A stretch of DNA of 64,000 bases from Blastomyces gilchristii SLH14081 (Eukaryota > Ascomycota > Eurotiomycetes > Onygenales > Ajellomycetaceae): the NCBI RefSeq assembly GCF_000003855.2, contig NW_003101682.1:559178-623177 (forward strand), in the 5' to 3' direction. The notes below the pieces were generated by a model that saw nothing but the letters and a program-made list of their open reading frames with translations, searched no databases and had not been told where the DNA came from. Shown piece by piece: positions 22,322-33,294 of this stretch. Positions within the stretch are counted from its first letter, which is position 1. Every line of letters begins with the position of its first letter. Position numbers and translations under genes: made by a program.

Positions 22322-24165
22322 GCATGTTTTACGGCGATTACTTCAAACTTGCAGAAAACGATGTGGACTCATGGTCCCCCCTTTTTTTTCTCCCATTTAG
22401 GCTAAGTTTTATACGTTAATCTATCTACCTTCGTTTTTTTATACAGGTTCTGTCCTCGCATATTCCTAGGGAAAGGATATTTTGAGGCCACAGTCATAAT
22501 GTTATTTAGCGCTCTAGTTGCTTTTAATTGATGTCACATTCGTCTTTTAGCCAATCGAAAACGAGCAAAGGGAGGGACTGGACCGTGATCAGGATTATTG
22601 TTCCGGCTATTTTGTCAATTTGTTTATGCCCCTTTTGGCTAACCTTACTTCTTTCTTTTTATTCTGCCAGCGTTTGCTGCGTTATATCATACTTTATTAC
22701 TTTTTGGCAAATTTACCATTTTTCCACCACAGCCAAGCTAGTGAGCCTTTCAATATTCATCCTTCTGTGGCTACCTTGTTCTACTTTTTCTACCCCTATC
22801 CTTCTCGTTGTGTCTCCCCTTCATCCGATCTTTATATCGTTGATCCCCTTCTGCTCCAAGCGGACTCTCAAATACATCTGACGCCAGCGGCTTCTAGCAA
22901 ACAGCCGGTGCGAATTTCTGTATGCTTTTTTGCCCGACGCTTCATGTAGCATGGTTGTCTATCCGCTCGTTATCTCTGTGTTAACAGATATGTTACCAGT
23001 CGTAAAACATTTTGGACAATATATATACATATACATGTATATCACTATATACGTCTACGCTGTCTTCCAGTTTTCGTCTCTTAATTAAAAGGATAGGGAG
23101 TCTCAGAGGGCTTATAGAGGCCAATGCCCCTAGCTTACCTACTGGCTCACTACCTACCCAAATCCCAGGTGGTGTGGCCTGGAGATTCATTACACTAGCA
23201 AGCATATTTCAGCATAAATTCTTAAGTTAGTGTGAGACAATACTTTTGCAGGGGCCTCTAGACCACTATTTCTTGTACTACGTGTACCCGGAACCAGAAC
23301 CAAGCAACTCAATCAGTGGAACCAGCAGACAGTTCCCTTGGGTTTCAACTGTCTGTTGGACTTAAATTCTTGATATTTTAGTCCTGGTCAAGTTTAGTCT
23401 ACTGTCAAGTAGTTATACTTAGCTTCTAGTACTCGCACAAAGGAAGACCTTGCCCGGAATTTAAAAGTGCCATATATGCTCTTGACCTAGAATAACATTC
23501 AATCACTAACACAATGCTCAGGTAACAAGATAGATGACTTGAACAAGAGATCATTCAAATCTCCAGCTCTATGACACGATTCTCAGATTCTATTCATCCC
23601 CAACAGTTCGTTCCCCTGCGCGGAATATTCCATGGAAGGGTTATTACAGAGTACAGGATGTATGTATATCAAGCTCGGCAGACTTTCCAGGAACGGAACA
23701 TGCCCAAGAGTAACTAGTTATTAGTCAGCCGGGCGATGGGAACACGGGATCCAAGCTGGCCAAACAATACGGACGGCGGACAAACGTCCACAACATCTCA
23801 GAGGACACATTGTCAACACTCATATCATTAATACACCCCATCACAACGAGAAACTTGAGAAGAAGCTGCTGTAACTTTCGGGTTGATCTATTTATTGCTC
23901 TAGTAACATTATTGTTTTGATTTTGCAGTTGTTGTTTAAATTCCAGCCAGCTCCGGACACTGTTTCTACCTCATTGGTACCCACCAATTCCTAGCGCCTG
24001 ATCACCTAGAATACATATTTAATTATCTCCGGTCGAGAGCTTTCGAGAACCCGTTTGCATACCAACAATAGAACGCATTGATTTATCCATATCCGCACTC
24101 CTTCAGCGTCTCCCTGCCCTCTCCGGTTCGTTCTCACAGATGCCTTAACCACATCAACGCACGTC
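22322..24165. other. Intergenic region before VPS10
   Basis: The 3' flank is T-rich. No supportable gene; the 22528-22881 frame is hydrophobic low-complexity sequence from a T-rich tract. The last ~150 bp are the CT-rich VPS10 leader. Confidence 0.5.
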
Positions 24166-27100
24166 ATGATCCTCCGAAGGCTACTGCTGGCTGCTGGCAG
24201 CTTGCTGCTAGCCAGCGCATTCACCAGCGCAAAGAAGGCAGACGGTCCCAAAATAACAGTGACAAAGTTCAAACATGAGCCCGTCAACCTATTCTACTTC
24301 GATGACTCGGACGTCGTGATGTTGCAGGATGGGAATAACGGCGATGTGTACGTGTCGAGGAATGCTGGTACCAAATGGGATATCGTCGATGTGGGTGAGA
24401 TGAAGGGACAGGCCTGGTCCCTCATGCCACATCCTATGGATAGGACCAAGGCATACGTATTGGGCAAGGGAGGGAAACATTGGGTCACCAACGATCAGGC
24501 CATGACCTGGCGGGAGTTTACGGTCGATGCGGAGCTCTCGCCATATCAGCTTCCACTCGTTTTCCACGGCAAGGATTCGAACAGGGTAATGCTCCAGGGC
24601 ATCAAATGTTCCGGGCGCGACTGTGTGGAGAGAACATATTACACGACGGATGGATTCCAAACGCTACACCTCTTAATGGAGAAGGGACGGCATTGTGCCT
24701 GGGCCGTTTCAACACCCATGTTTGGAGATGGGCTCGACCTGCCTAAGGAGGTGAACGACAGGATTTTTTGCGTCGTATCAGGATTGCATTCCCAATGGCC
24801 CGAAGACAATCGCCTCCTTTACTCAGATCGGTTTTTCAAAGATGATTCTGGGATTGAAGCTGGACTTGACAGCGGCCGTGCAGTGAGTGGCGTCATACGT
24901 ACTGCGAGTGCGAAGCGGCACTTACTGGCTGCGACGAAGTCGCGTAGGACGAACGAGCTGGCTCTCTTTGTGACAGATGATGCGTCAGGGTGGCATCGAG
25001 CTGAGTTTGACGGGCAAAGAATAGAAGAAGACGCCTATACAATCCTGGAATCCACAAATTATAGTCTCCAGGTCGATGTCGTGTCGACCGACTCGTCAGC
25101 CATGGGCACCCTATTCACGTCAAATTCAAATGGCACTTACTTTACGCGTAACATTGAGCATACAAACCGGAATAGGCAGGGGCTGGTCGACTTTGAGAAG
25201 ATCGCTACGATACAGGGTATTATTCTCGTCAATACGGTTAAAAACTGGGAAGATGTTGAAAAATCATCTGTCGTCGAGAAGAAAATTGTCAGCCGGATTT
25301 CATTCGATGATGGGAGGACTTTCCAGCCCCTAAAGGCTGGCAAACAAGACCTTCACCTTCACTCCGTCACCGATGCCACGAACTATGGCCGTGTATTCTC
25401 GAGCCCTGCTCCCGGATTAGTTATGGGAGTTGGCAACACAGGTGGTCATCTCAAGGACTACTCTGATGGCGATTTATACATTTCCGACGACGCAGGGATC
25501 AACTGGAAGAAAGCTCTGAGTGATGCTCATAAATATGAATTTGGCGATCAAGGCTCTGTTATTGTCGCCGTCTACGATGAAGGAAGAACAAACAAGATTT
25601 CATACTCTTTCAACCATGGAAAGAGTTGGGAAAAGGCATCCCTACCTTTACCCGATGACGTTAAAATTCGTGCCAAAATTCTAACCACAATGCCTGACTC
25701 GACAAGCTTGAAGTTTGTTCTTGTGGGATCTGCCAAAGCTGACTCCGATGTGGAACACTATGTCATAGCTATTGACTTTGCCGAGATGGAGGAACGCACT
25801 TGTGTGGATCCTGACTTCGAGAAGTGGCCAGCCAGATTAAACGAGAAACAGGAGCCGGACTGCCTGATGGGCCATAAGCAGTTTTACCGAAGGAGAAAGG
25901 CGGATGCTAATTGCTTCATCAAGAAGAAGTTTGAGGATCCTATTCCTAACTTTGAGCCTTGCAAGTGCACCGAAGAAGATTTCGAATGTGATTTCAACTT
26001 CATCCGCAGCGAGGATGGAAAGAGCTGCGTCCCAGCCAGAAGCTTACTGGCCCCTGAGGGCGCCTGCAAAAACCCCGACGACAAGTATACTGGTAGCTCC
26101 GGATTTAGGCTGATCCCTGGTGACGCGTGCATCAAGAAAGGGGGTTTGGAACTCGATAAACCAATAGAACGCGTTTGTTCGGATACGATGAAAACGCCAG
26201 CCGCTGGCGAGATCGCCGTTGAGAAGACTTTTTTCACTGCGGACAATTACAGAGATTACTTCTACCTCGAACGCACAGGTAGCAGTAGGGGCGATGACGA
26301 AACTGTCATCATGATCACTTCTGAGCAGGAAATTTTTATCAGTAGAGATCACGGCAAGCGGTGGAAACGAATCTTTGAGGCAGAAACAATAACTCGGATA
26401 GAGCCACATAGATATTTCAATGATGTGGCGTATTTTCTGACAAACAGCGGCGAGGGGTGGTACACCCTTGACCGTGGGGAGAATTTTAGAAAATTCAAAG
26501 CACCTCTGCCCCCTAATCAAGACAAGCTGCCAGCCCTATCCTTCCACCCAGATCGGAGAGATTGGCTTATTTGGACCGGTGCCGAAGAGTGCAACGGCAG
26601 CGGAGGGCAGTGCCACTCTGTTGCTTACTACACTACGAACCGTGGGGCCGAGTGGCACTTCCTCATGCGATACGTCCGTAGATGCGAGTTCATCAAAAGA
26701 GATGCCCGCGGCTCAAGTGACAAAATCGTGTTCTGCGAACAATATGAGGATGAAAACCCTTCAAGCAAACATTTGCAACTCATCTCATCAGAGGATTGGT
26801 TCGCGGAGAAAAAAGTCCACTATAACAATATCCTGGACTTCGCGACGATGCAAGAGTTCATTATCGTGGCTATTCGAGGAGAGAAGCCCCAAGACTCCCT
26901 TAGCGTTGGTGTTAGTATTGATGGGAAGACCTTCGCGGACGCCGAACTCCCTGCCAACGTTAAAATTCCGATACAGCGGGCGTATACCGTCCTAGAGAGC
27001 AGAACGCATGCCGCCTTCCTCCATGTTACCGTCAATAATCTAGAGGACCACGAATATGGAAGTCTCATAAAGAGCAATAGCAACGGGACCTCCTATGTTC

Positions 27101-28744
27101 TTAGCTTGAGTGCGGTGAATAGGAACTCTCGCGGATATGCCGACTTTGAAAAGATGCAGGGTTTGGAGGGCGTTGCGATGGCTAATGTCGTCGCGAACGT
27201 GGACGATGTTGAAAAAGGTGCCGCGAAAAAGTATAGGACCATGATTACTCACAACGATGGCGCCGAGTGGACACTTCTGGCCCCACCAGGCAAGGACTCT
27301 GAAGGACGCGCCTACGGTTGCTCAACCAAAGGAGGCAAGCCAACCAAAGCATGCGCCTTGCACCTCCACAGTTATACCGAGCGGGTCGATCCCCGAGATA
27401 CATACTCGTCACCCGGGGCGGTTGGCATTATGATAGGAACGGGCAATGTAGGCGAGTATTTGACACCTAAAAGCAGTGCTGATACATTTATCACTCGAGA
27501 TGCTGGTATCAGCTGGGAAGAGGCGAAGAAGGGCAAATATCAATGGGAATATGGCGACAGTGGGTCCATCATCGTCCTCGTACCCGAGTCCACACCAACA
27601 AAAACGCTCCTGTATTCTCTCGACGAAGGGAGGAGCTGGAAGGAGTACCAGTTTTCAGAAGTTGAGATGCAGATTCGGGATATATCTACCGTACCCTCAG
27701 ATACTTCTCGTAATTTCCTGCTCTGGGGAAATGAAGTCGGACAAGGGAAGAAACCTGGCCTGGCCACTGTCAATATAGACTTCTCAGGATTAAAAGAGCG
27801 ATCCAAGCAGTGCGTTTTGAATGAAGAGAAGCCGGAGGCAGATGACTACTATCTTTGGGAACCGAAGCATCCCCTCCAGCCTAATGGATGTCTCTTCGGC
27901 CACAGGGCGAAGTACCATCGCAAACGGCCCGAGAAGGATTGTTATAATGGTCGAGAGATACAGCATCTCGACTCTATCGGGGATATTTGCGAATGCACAC
28001 GATCGGATTATGAATGGTAAATTCACCCCAACGTTTATTAAGTGTTCAATGGTGTGCCTATGACGGAACAGAACTGACTTTGTCCTCTGCAGTGACTACA
28101 ACTACGAGCCGCAAACCGACGGTACCTGTGCGCGAGTCCCTGGCCTCGAGCCCCTTGACCCGAAACTCGTCTGTACCGAGGATCCCAAAGCCATCGAATG
28201 GTATGAACCAACTGGCTACCGGCGCATCCCCCTAACCAAGTGCCAAGGTGGCAAGCAGCTCAACCATATCATCGCCCACCCTTGCCCGAACAAGGAAGAG
28301 GAATTCGAGAAGAAACACCCGCGCCTGCGCGGCATCGGTCTTTTCTTCGCCATCGTCATCCCCATCGGCCTCGCTGCCGCTGTTGGATATTACGTCTATC
28401 AGCACTGGGATGGGAAATTCGGCCGCATCCGTCTGGGCGAGACGGGTTCTGGAGGATTTTTCGACCGCGATTCCCCTCTCATATCGATTCCTGTGACGAT
28501 CGTGGCGGGTATTGTCGCAGTGGCTACTGCGCTGCCACTTCTAGTATCGAGCCTCTGGCGTAGCCTCGGTGGGTATATTCGTGTGCCTGGCAGTGGTTCT
28601 TCGCGACAACCGTATTCTTCCAGGGGCGCCTTTGCGGCGCGGAGAGGCGATTATGTGGGTGTTGTGGATGATGAGGATGAGCTGCTTGGGACTGATGATT
28701 TGGAGGATGACGAGGAGGGCGAGGAGAGAAATGGTCAGGTCTGA
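24166..28744 (+). CDS. VPS10: Vacuolar protein sorting/targeting receptor Vps10
   Basis: Two exons, 24166-28016 and 28093-28744, 1500 aa. The 76 nt intron splits a Cys codon within the second Cys-rich module and keeps phase. Vps10 is the sortilin-type receptor that carries carboxypeptidase Y and other hydrolases from the late Golgi to the endosome and is recycled by retromer. Visible: signal peptide ([19 protein letters not shown]), two ten-bladed propellers with repeated Asp-box turns (for example [39 protein letters not shown]), each followed by a 10CC Cys-rich module (about 545-680 and 1215-1330), a luminal stalk, a membrane segment ([20 protein letters not shown]), a second hydrophobic stretch ([20 protein letters not shown]) and an acidic tail. 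Length is normal and no damage is seen. Confidence 0.97.
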
Positions 28745-28772
28745 TTTAAAGAAAAATACCTTTTCTTCTTCT

Positions 28773-28805
<33 letters not shown>

Positions 28806-29381
28806 GGGTGTTGGCGTGTATGAGCGATCCTCTTTTTTGCTGTTCATCATTTGCTCTCTTAACCATTTTCTTCTTCTTTTTCTTCTCCCTCTTTGATGGA
28901 ACTGGGAAATGAGAATGAGATTATTTTAGATGAAAACTTACGCATGTAAATAAAGCTATATCATTCATTTCTTTTTCTTCTTCCATTTTGGCATTTTTGT
29001 TTGCTGAGGTTCTTATATGTCATTGATACTATGTACTACACTTAACGGATTTTAAAATTCATGCTTCTGGGCTATTATAATAACTTTGTACACAATACTA
29101 TTTCATATTTTGAAATGATGTTTAGCCTAGGATATTGCTATACCCTAGCATATATGCTCTGCACCGATTGCTGCTTTATCCTTTCCTAGAAATGTTCTTC
29201 TGCTCCCCCTTTCTTGAATTCCGGTGTTAAATCCTAGTAGGGTGCGGGTTGAAATTAAAATCAAGCCAGGATAAATCCCCGATCCCTCCATTCTAATAAC
29301 ATGAAGAGCAAAATACTCAACTGTACCTATCAGCTGCTCAATAAACCATTCAGGGGTCAAACAGAGCTAGCTAACCGTATA
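28745..29381. other. Spacer between convergent VPS10 and lactonase genes
   Basis: Contains shared 3' flanks, a T30 run and TC-rich sequence; no gene seen. Confidence 0.5.
28775..28804. repeat. T30 homopolymer
   Basis: 30 T after a (TTC)n stretch, just beyond the VPS10 stop codon. Confidence 0.9.
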
Positions 29382-30590
29382 TCAGCCCGCAAACTCCAGC
29401 TTCGCCTGGCCCTTACTCCCGTCCTCGGGTTTATACAAAAACATATGCCCGCCATCGTCCACCTCGGACCCCTGCGCATCGGGATTTTGCGCCGTCGTGG
29501 CGAAGATGAGGTCCCAGTTGCACCCTCCCCAGGTTGTGCAGGTCACGTTTTGTGCGGTCAAGGGGATGTCTTTGCGACGTTTGCCATCTGGGCTGAAGAC
29601 CATGATGCGGCCGGCGTTGTAGACGCCTACCCAGAGGTTTCCTTGCGTGCTATATAGAAGGGTAAGGCTTAGAGTTTTGTCTTAAATAAGGGAGACCAAT
29701 CTCAGACCCTTTTAGAAGTAGGGATTGGGGGGGGGGGAAGGGGGCTGGGGGAGATAAAAGTGCCTGACATACTCTACAACCATACCATCTGGCTCTCCAG
29801 TCGCAGCTCGATGGTCGATGAAAATGCGCTTGTTGGAGATGCTTCCAGATTCAAGGTCGAAGTCATAGGCATATGTAAGCATACCTACGGAGTCGTTGAT
29901 ATACACTGATTTCCATTTTTTCAATCCACATCAGCTGCAGTGCAAACGATATCAAGGGTGGAGTTCTCATGTGAATAATAACAACAATTTCACCGGAATT
30001 CGATAGATTGCCTGCATACTTGTCTTATTATCTGGACTCCATGCCAACCCATTCCCACAGATAAACCCCTTGTCCATCGACTGCAGGCTTCCGTCGGGGT
30101 CGTACCGCCACACTTTACCCTGAGGTTCGCCATAACTGGCCGGCAGCTTGCCCACCCCATACGCCATGGCTTTCTTATCGATCTCCGCCACCCAAAAACG
30201 GCCTTTGGCATCTATCCCTCCATCGTTGAGGCGGAACTCGTCCCTCTGGTCTGTTGGGACGATTTCTTTGAGAATCTCAAACTTCCCCGTCTCCTCGTCA
30301 ATAAAGCATATGCCCTGATAGTAGCCCGCGATGTAACTGCCAGGTTTCCCTTGGCGGAAACACGCAACTGAGACGCTGTCCTGGAGTTTTAACACGCGGG
30401 CTTTGCCCTGTGCAGCGCCGGTATCTGGGTCGACATGCAAGATATGTAGCTCTGCAGGTTCGGAGAAACAGTCCACCCAATGCAGGGTGGAGTCGCTGGC
30501 ACGATAGATGGGGGCTTCACCCAGGATCATGGCCGGGTCGCATTTGTAGAAAGGGCCGAGGCCTGATCGTGGTTGTGCTGCTGTAGTCAT
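29382..30590 (-). CDS. SMP-30/gluconolactonase (regucalcin-like) family protein
   Basis: Three exons on the minus strand: 30590-30020, 29905-29773 and 29649-29382, 323 aa; both introns (114 and 123 nt) have GT..AG ends and keep phase. The family forms six-bladed propellers with one divalent metal that hydrolyse sugar or other lactones. Metal-ligand positions are visible by motif: E25 (LGEAPIY), N122 (RLNDGG), N180 (GNGLAWSPD) and D195 (YINDS). Fold motifs KGRFWVAE and QGNLWVGVYNAG also match. The start is the ATG at 30588-30590; the four codons upstream contain no ATG. No signal peptide. Substrate cannot be told from sequence. Intron 2 contains long G runs. Confidence 0.9.
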
Positions 30591-31513
30591 GATATTTAAC
30601 AATGGATTTGGTGGTTTGGTTGGCCGTGTTCAAGACAGAAAACAATGCGTGGACGGTAGATAGTAGGCCTCGATATTTTAATTCGATACACAACAGAGGT
30701 TCGTTTGGGATGCCCCGCTAATAATGATACGAAGATAACATCGGCGTCATCCCGCTTTCTCCACCATTTAAAACCCGGGGCCTAGAGTTGCCTCCAAACT
30801 GAATACATCAATTGCCACTGACCACCAGTGCTCTAGGCGTATCAAGGGCGGGGGATGCAAAAGTGGGATGCTTATGGAACTAACCCTGCCCGTTCTGGGT
30901 ACTGCCATCCAGCTCAGGTGTTGGATGAACGGGGAGTGTTCGCAAGACAGGGGCAGACAGGCTTGATTGCCTGCTAGAAATCAAGTTCTTGTGCGTACTA
31001 CTTAACTGCTTGCCCGCTTGGTGATATCTCTTCTAAGCTGGCCTGCGCTCTGAAGCTGATTGAAACGGTCTGATATAAAATACTCTGGCAAGCTAGAAAT
31101 CTGCGAATATCATATATCAATATATTTGGAACCTCATGTGCAAAGAACTCGTTCACGACCCTAAATAATGGCGTAGATAGCAATACAATCGAAACATGCA
31201 ATTAAAGTCATCAGATGGATATTCCTTTGTCTTGATCTTGTTTTCATTAATGTACTTAATTCCCTTCAATGAAGCCTGCTTCTCCTGGAATTAGAATCAT
31301 CTTTACCAACGTTTTTTTACATGTACATGTGCCATACCCTCAGCATTTTCTTCCCTTCATTTTCCACAGGAGCCCCTTTCTTATCATTTAGCATGAAGCA
31401 TTGTTGACGCAGAAATCATAGAACATATAGTTCCTCCCTCTCTTCCACTCTACCGATGTTCATAAAGCCTTACCAAACCTCTCAAGAACGAGAATATTCT
31501 CAACCCCTTGCAA
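30591..31513. other. Intergenic region
   Basis: Promoter side of the lactonase gene and 3' side of cytidine deaminase. An ACATGTACATGT palindrome lies near 31319. No gene seen. Confidence 0.5.
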
Positions 31514-32260
31514 TTATTGCGGAAGGTCAGTAGGACCAAAAGAATCTGGGAGAAGCTATTACACGTCCAGTAGGTATACTGTTAGAGACAGAAAATTCAT
31601 GTCAGAGGAATAGAGGAGATCCAGCAACCAAAGTAATACATACCTCCCCCATCGTCTTCATTGTATACGTTCCGTCCCCTCCATACATGTAAACTGGGAA
31701 AGAAGGGTCACAAAACTCTCTCATGCTTTTGGTCCCGACGGAGTAGTAAGGTCAGCGTATAATGTATCATTTCAACGAATGTAACAAAGATTAATATTGT
31801 AACAACGGGCGGAGTGCGGGTTACACATACAACTGCCTACACATCCCGCACGGAGAAGCACCGGGATTGATGTCCGTCGCGACGGCGATGGCCTTGAAGT
31901 TCTTGTGGCCGGCTACCTATAAATCAATGTGCGGGGATTGCATCGAGATTTTTAGTGTATATAACGGATATCGCGTGGGGAATAACAGGGTAAAATAAAT
32001 AAACGACAGCAGATAGAGAAGGAAAAGGATAGAAGATCGAGCAGAATCTCGATTGCCTACCACCGCGGTTGATAAAGCACACCTCTCCGCGCACACGCCG
32101 ACAGGATAGCTAACATTCTCGACGTTGGCGCCGACGATGAACTCCCCTTCGTCCGTGAGCAGGCAGGCGCCCACGCGGAATTTCGAGTACGGGCCTGTGA
32201 TATTGGCATCGGTTGTTAATTCGACGACAGCAAATAAAAAGGATGCAAATTGTGCCTAGG

Positions 32261-32293
<33 letters not shown>

Positions 32294-32409
32294 ATAAATG
32301 GGTGACACTTGAGACGAGAAATGAACTACGAACAATGCGCTGCTTCCTTCGCTGCGATAGCTTTCGAGGAGAGCGTGTGGAGCTCTGTGGCTGATAATTG
32401 GGTGAACAT
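31514..32409 (-). CDS. CDD1: Cytidine deaminase
   Basis: Five exons on the minus strand: 32409-32334, 32194-32061, 31916-31831, 31725-31644 and 31555-31514, 139 aa. All four introns keep phase, though donor 1 (GTTCGT) is unusual. The enzyme converts cytidine or deoxycytidine to uridine or deoxyuridine in pyrimidine salvage. Zinc ligands are C60 (VCAERCAL), C93 and C96 (SPCGMC); E62 is the proton shuttle, and substrate-binding NVENVSYP is present. The C-terminal LLPDSFGPTDL matches the homotetrameric class. Length is typical. Single-frame reading finds only exon 2, so this gene is easy to miss or truncate. Intron 1 carries a TA/TG microsatellite. Confidence 0.93.
32261..32293. repeat. (TA)n(TG)n microsatellite in CDD1 intron 1
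   Basis: About 15 nt of TA repeat followed by about 18 nt of TG repeat, on the plus strand. Confidence 0.9.
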
Positions 32410-32887
32410 CGCTGAAGGTTAATGTTTGGTCCGGCGGGGAGGGATACTGCTAACTATCTGGGAAATGGTATATAAGTATTCAATGCTTAACTATGTTTTA
32501 TGTTAAGATCACAGGAAAGATGTCAGCGGAAGTTGGGAGTTGGACAACGACTTTGGATACAAGTTTGACGTCAGTGGGTCCCGATATTTAGTTACTTATT
32601 ATAGCTGCAATATGGGGTTAACATCTATGAAACTAGATTTCAAAAGCCATGGGGTGACATTGACCAAAAATGAACATATTTAGCTGTAGGAAACATCAGA
32701 TAATCGAGCATTAAATAGAGAATATGTTAATAAAGGCAATAAAGCAATATCATGACTTGGTTGGAGGGCAATATAGAGTGCTGTTGAGGAGAACTGTTCA
32801 GCTACACATGAAAGATATAAATTTAAGTGCAAACCAGGTTGACCATGGCAAGTTTAGTTATTTAGGAGTTAGGGGTGTTATCATCAC

Positions 32888-32919
<32 letters not shown>

Positions 32920-33294
32920 AGTAGGGCTTGTGAGCTAGGCCAACTATAGGAAATACGTGACATATTCGCTTGGAAAACACGAGAGCAAGAAATGGAAATG
33001 CAGACGAACGCCTGAGCGCCGCAGTAGGGAGAAGGGTTACGAATGGGGATTCCGGAGATCGAGGCCGGTTTCTCCATATGATAACACCTGTTCAAGGTTT
33101 ATCAAATTTTCAGAAAACCGTGTACAAACCAGCCCGGGGAGGAAATACGTATTGTACTTTGAAAAGGAGATGTAAGGTGGTCAGGGACAAGCGCTTTGGC
33201 AAGGATGCATTGTTGAATGTTCATGGACTGCCTGGGCAGATAGCTGATGGTAAAGGTGATCTTAAAGTCCAGTCAACCTCATGAATCGGCTGGT
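32410..33294. other. Spacer between CDD1 and NLR pseudogene
   Basis: No gene seen. Includes the ATC repeat at 32881-32920. Short frames in the right half are unsupported. Confidence 0.45.
32881..32920. repeat. (ATC)n microsatellite
   Basis: About 12 ATC trinucleotides with one CAC interruption at the left. Confidence 0.9.

Noticed and set aside
22528..22949. Two overlapping hydrophobic frames downstream of the 19397 gene
   Set aside because: Produced by T-rich DNA, open in two frames at once.
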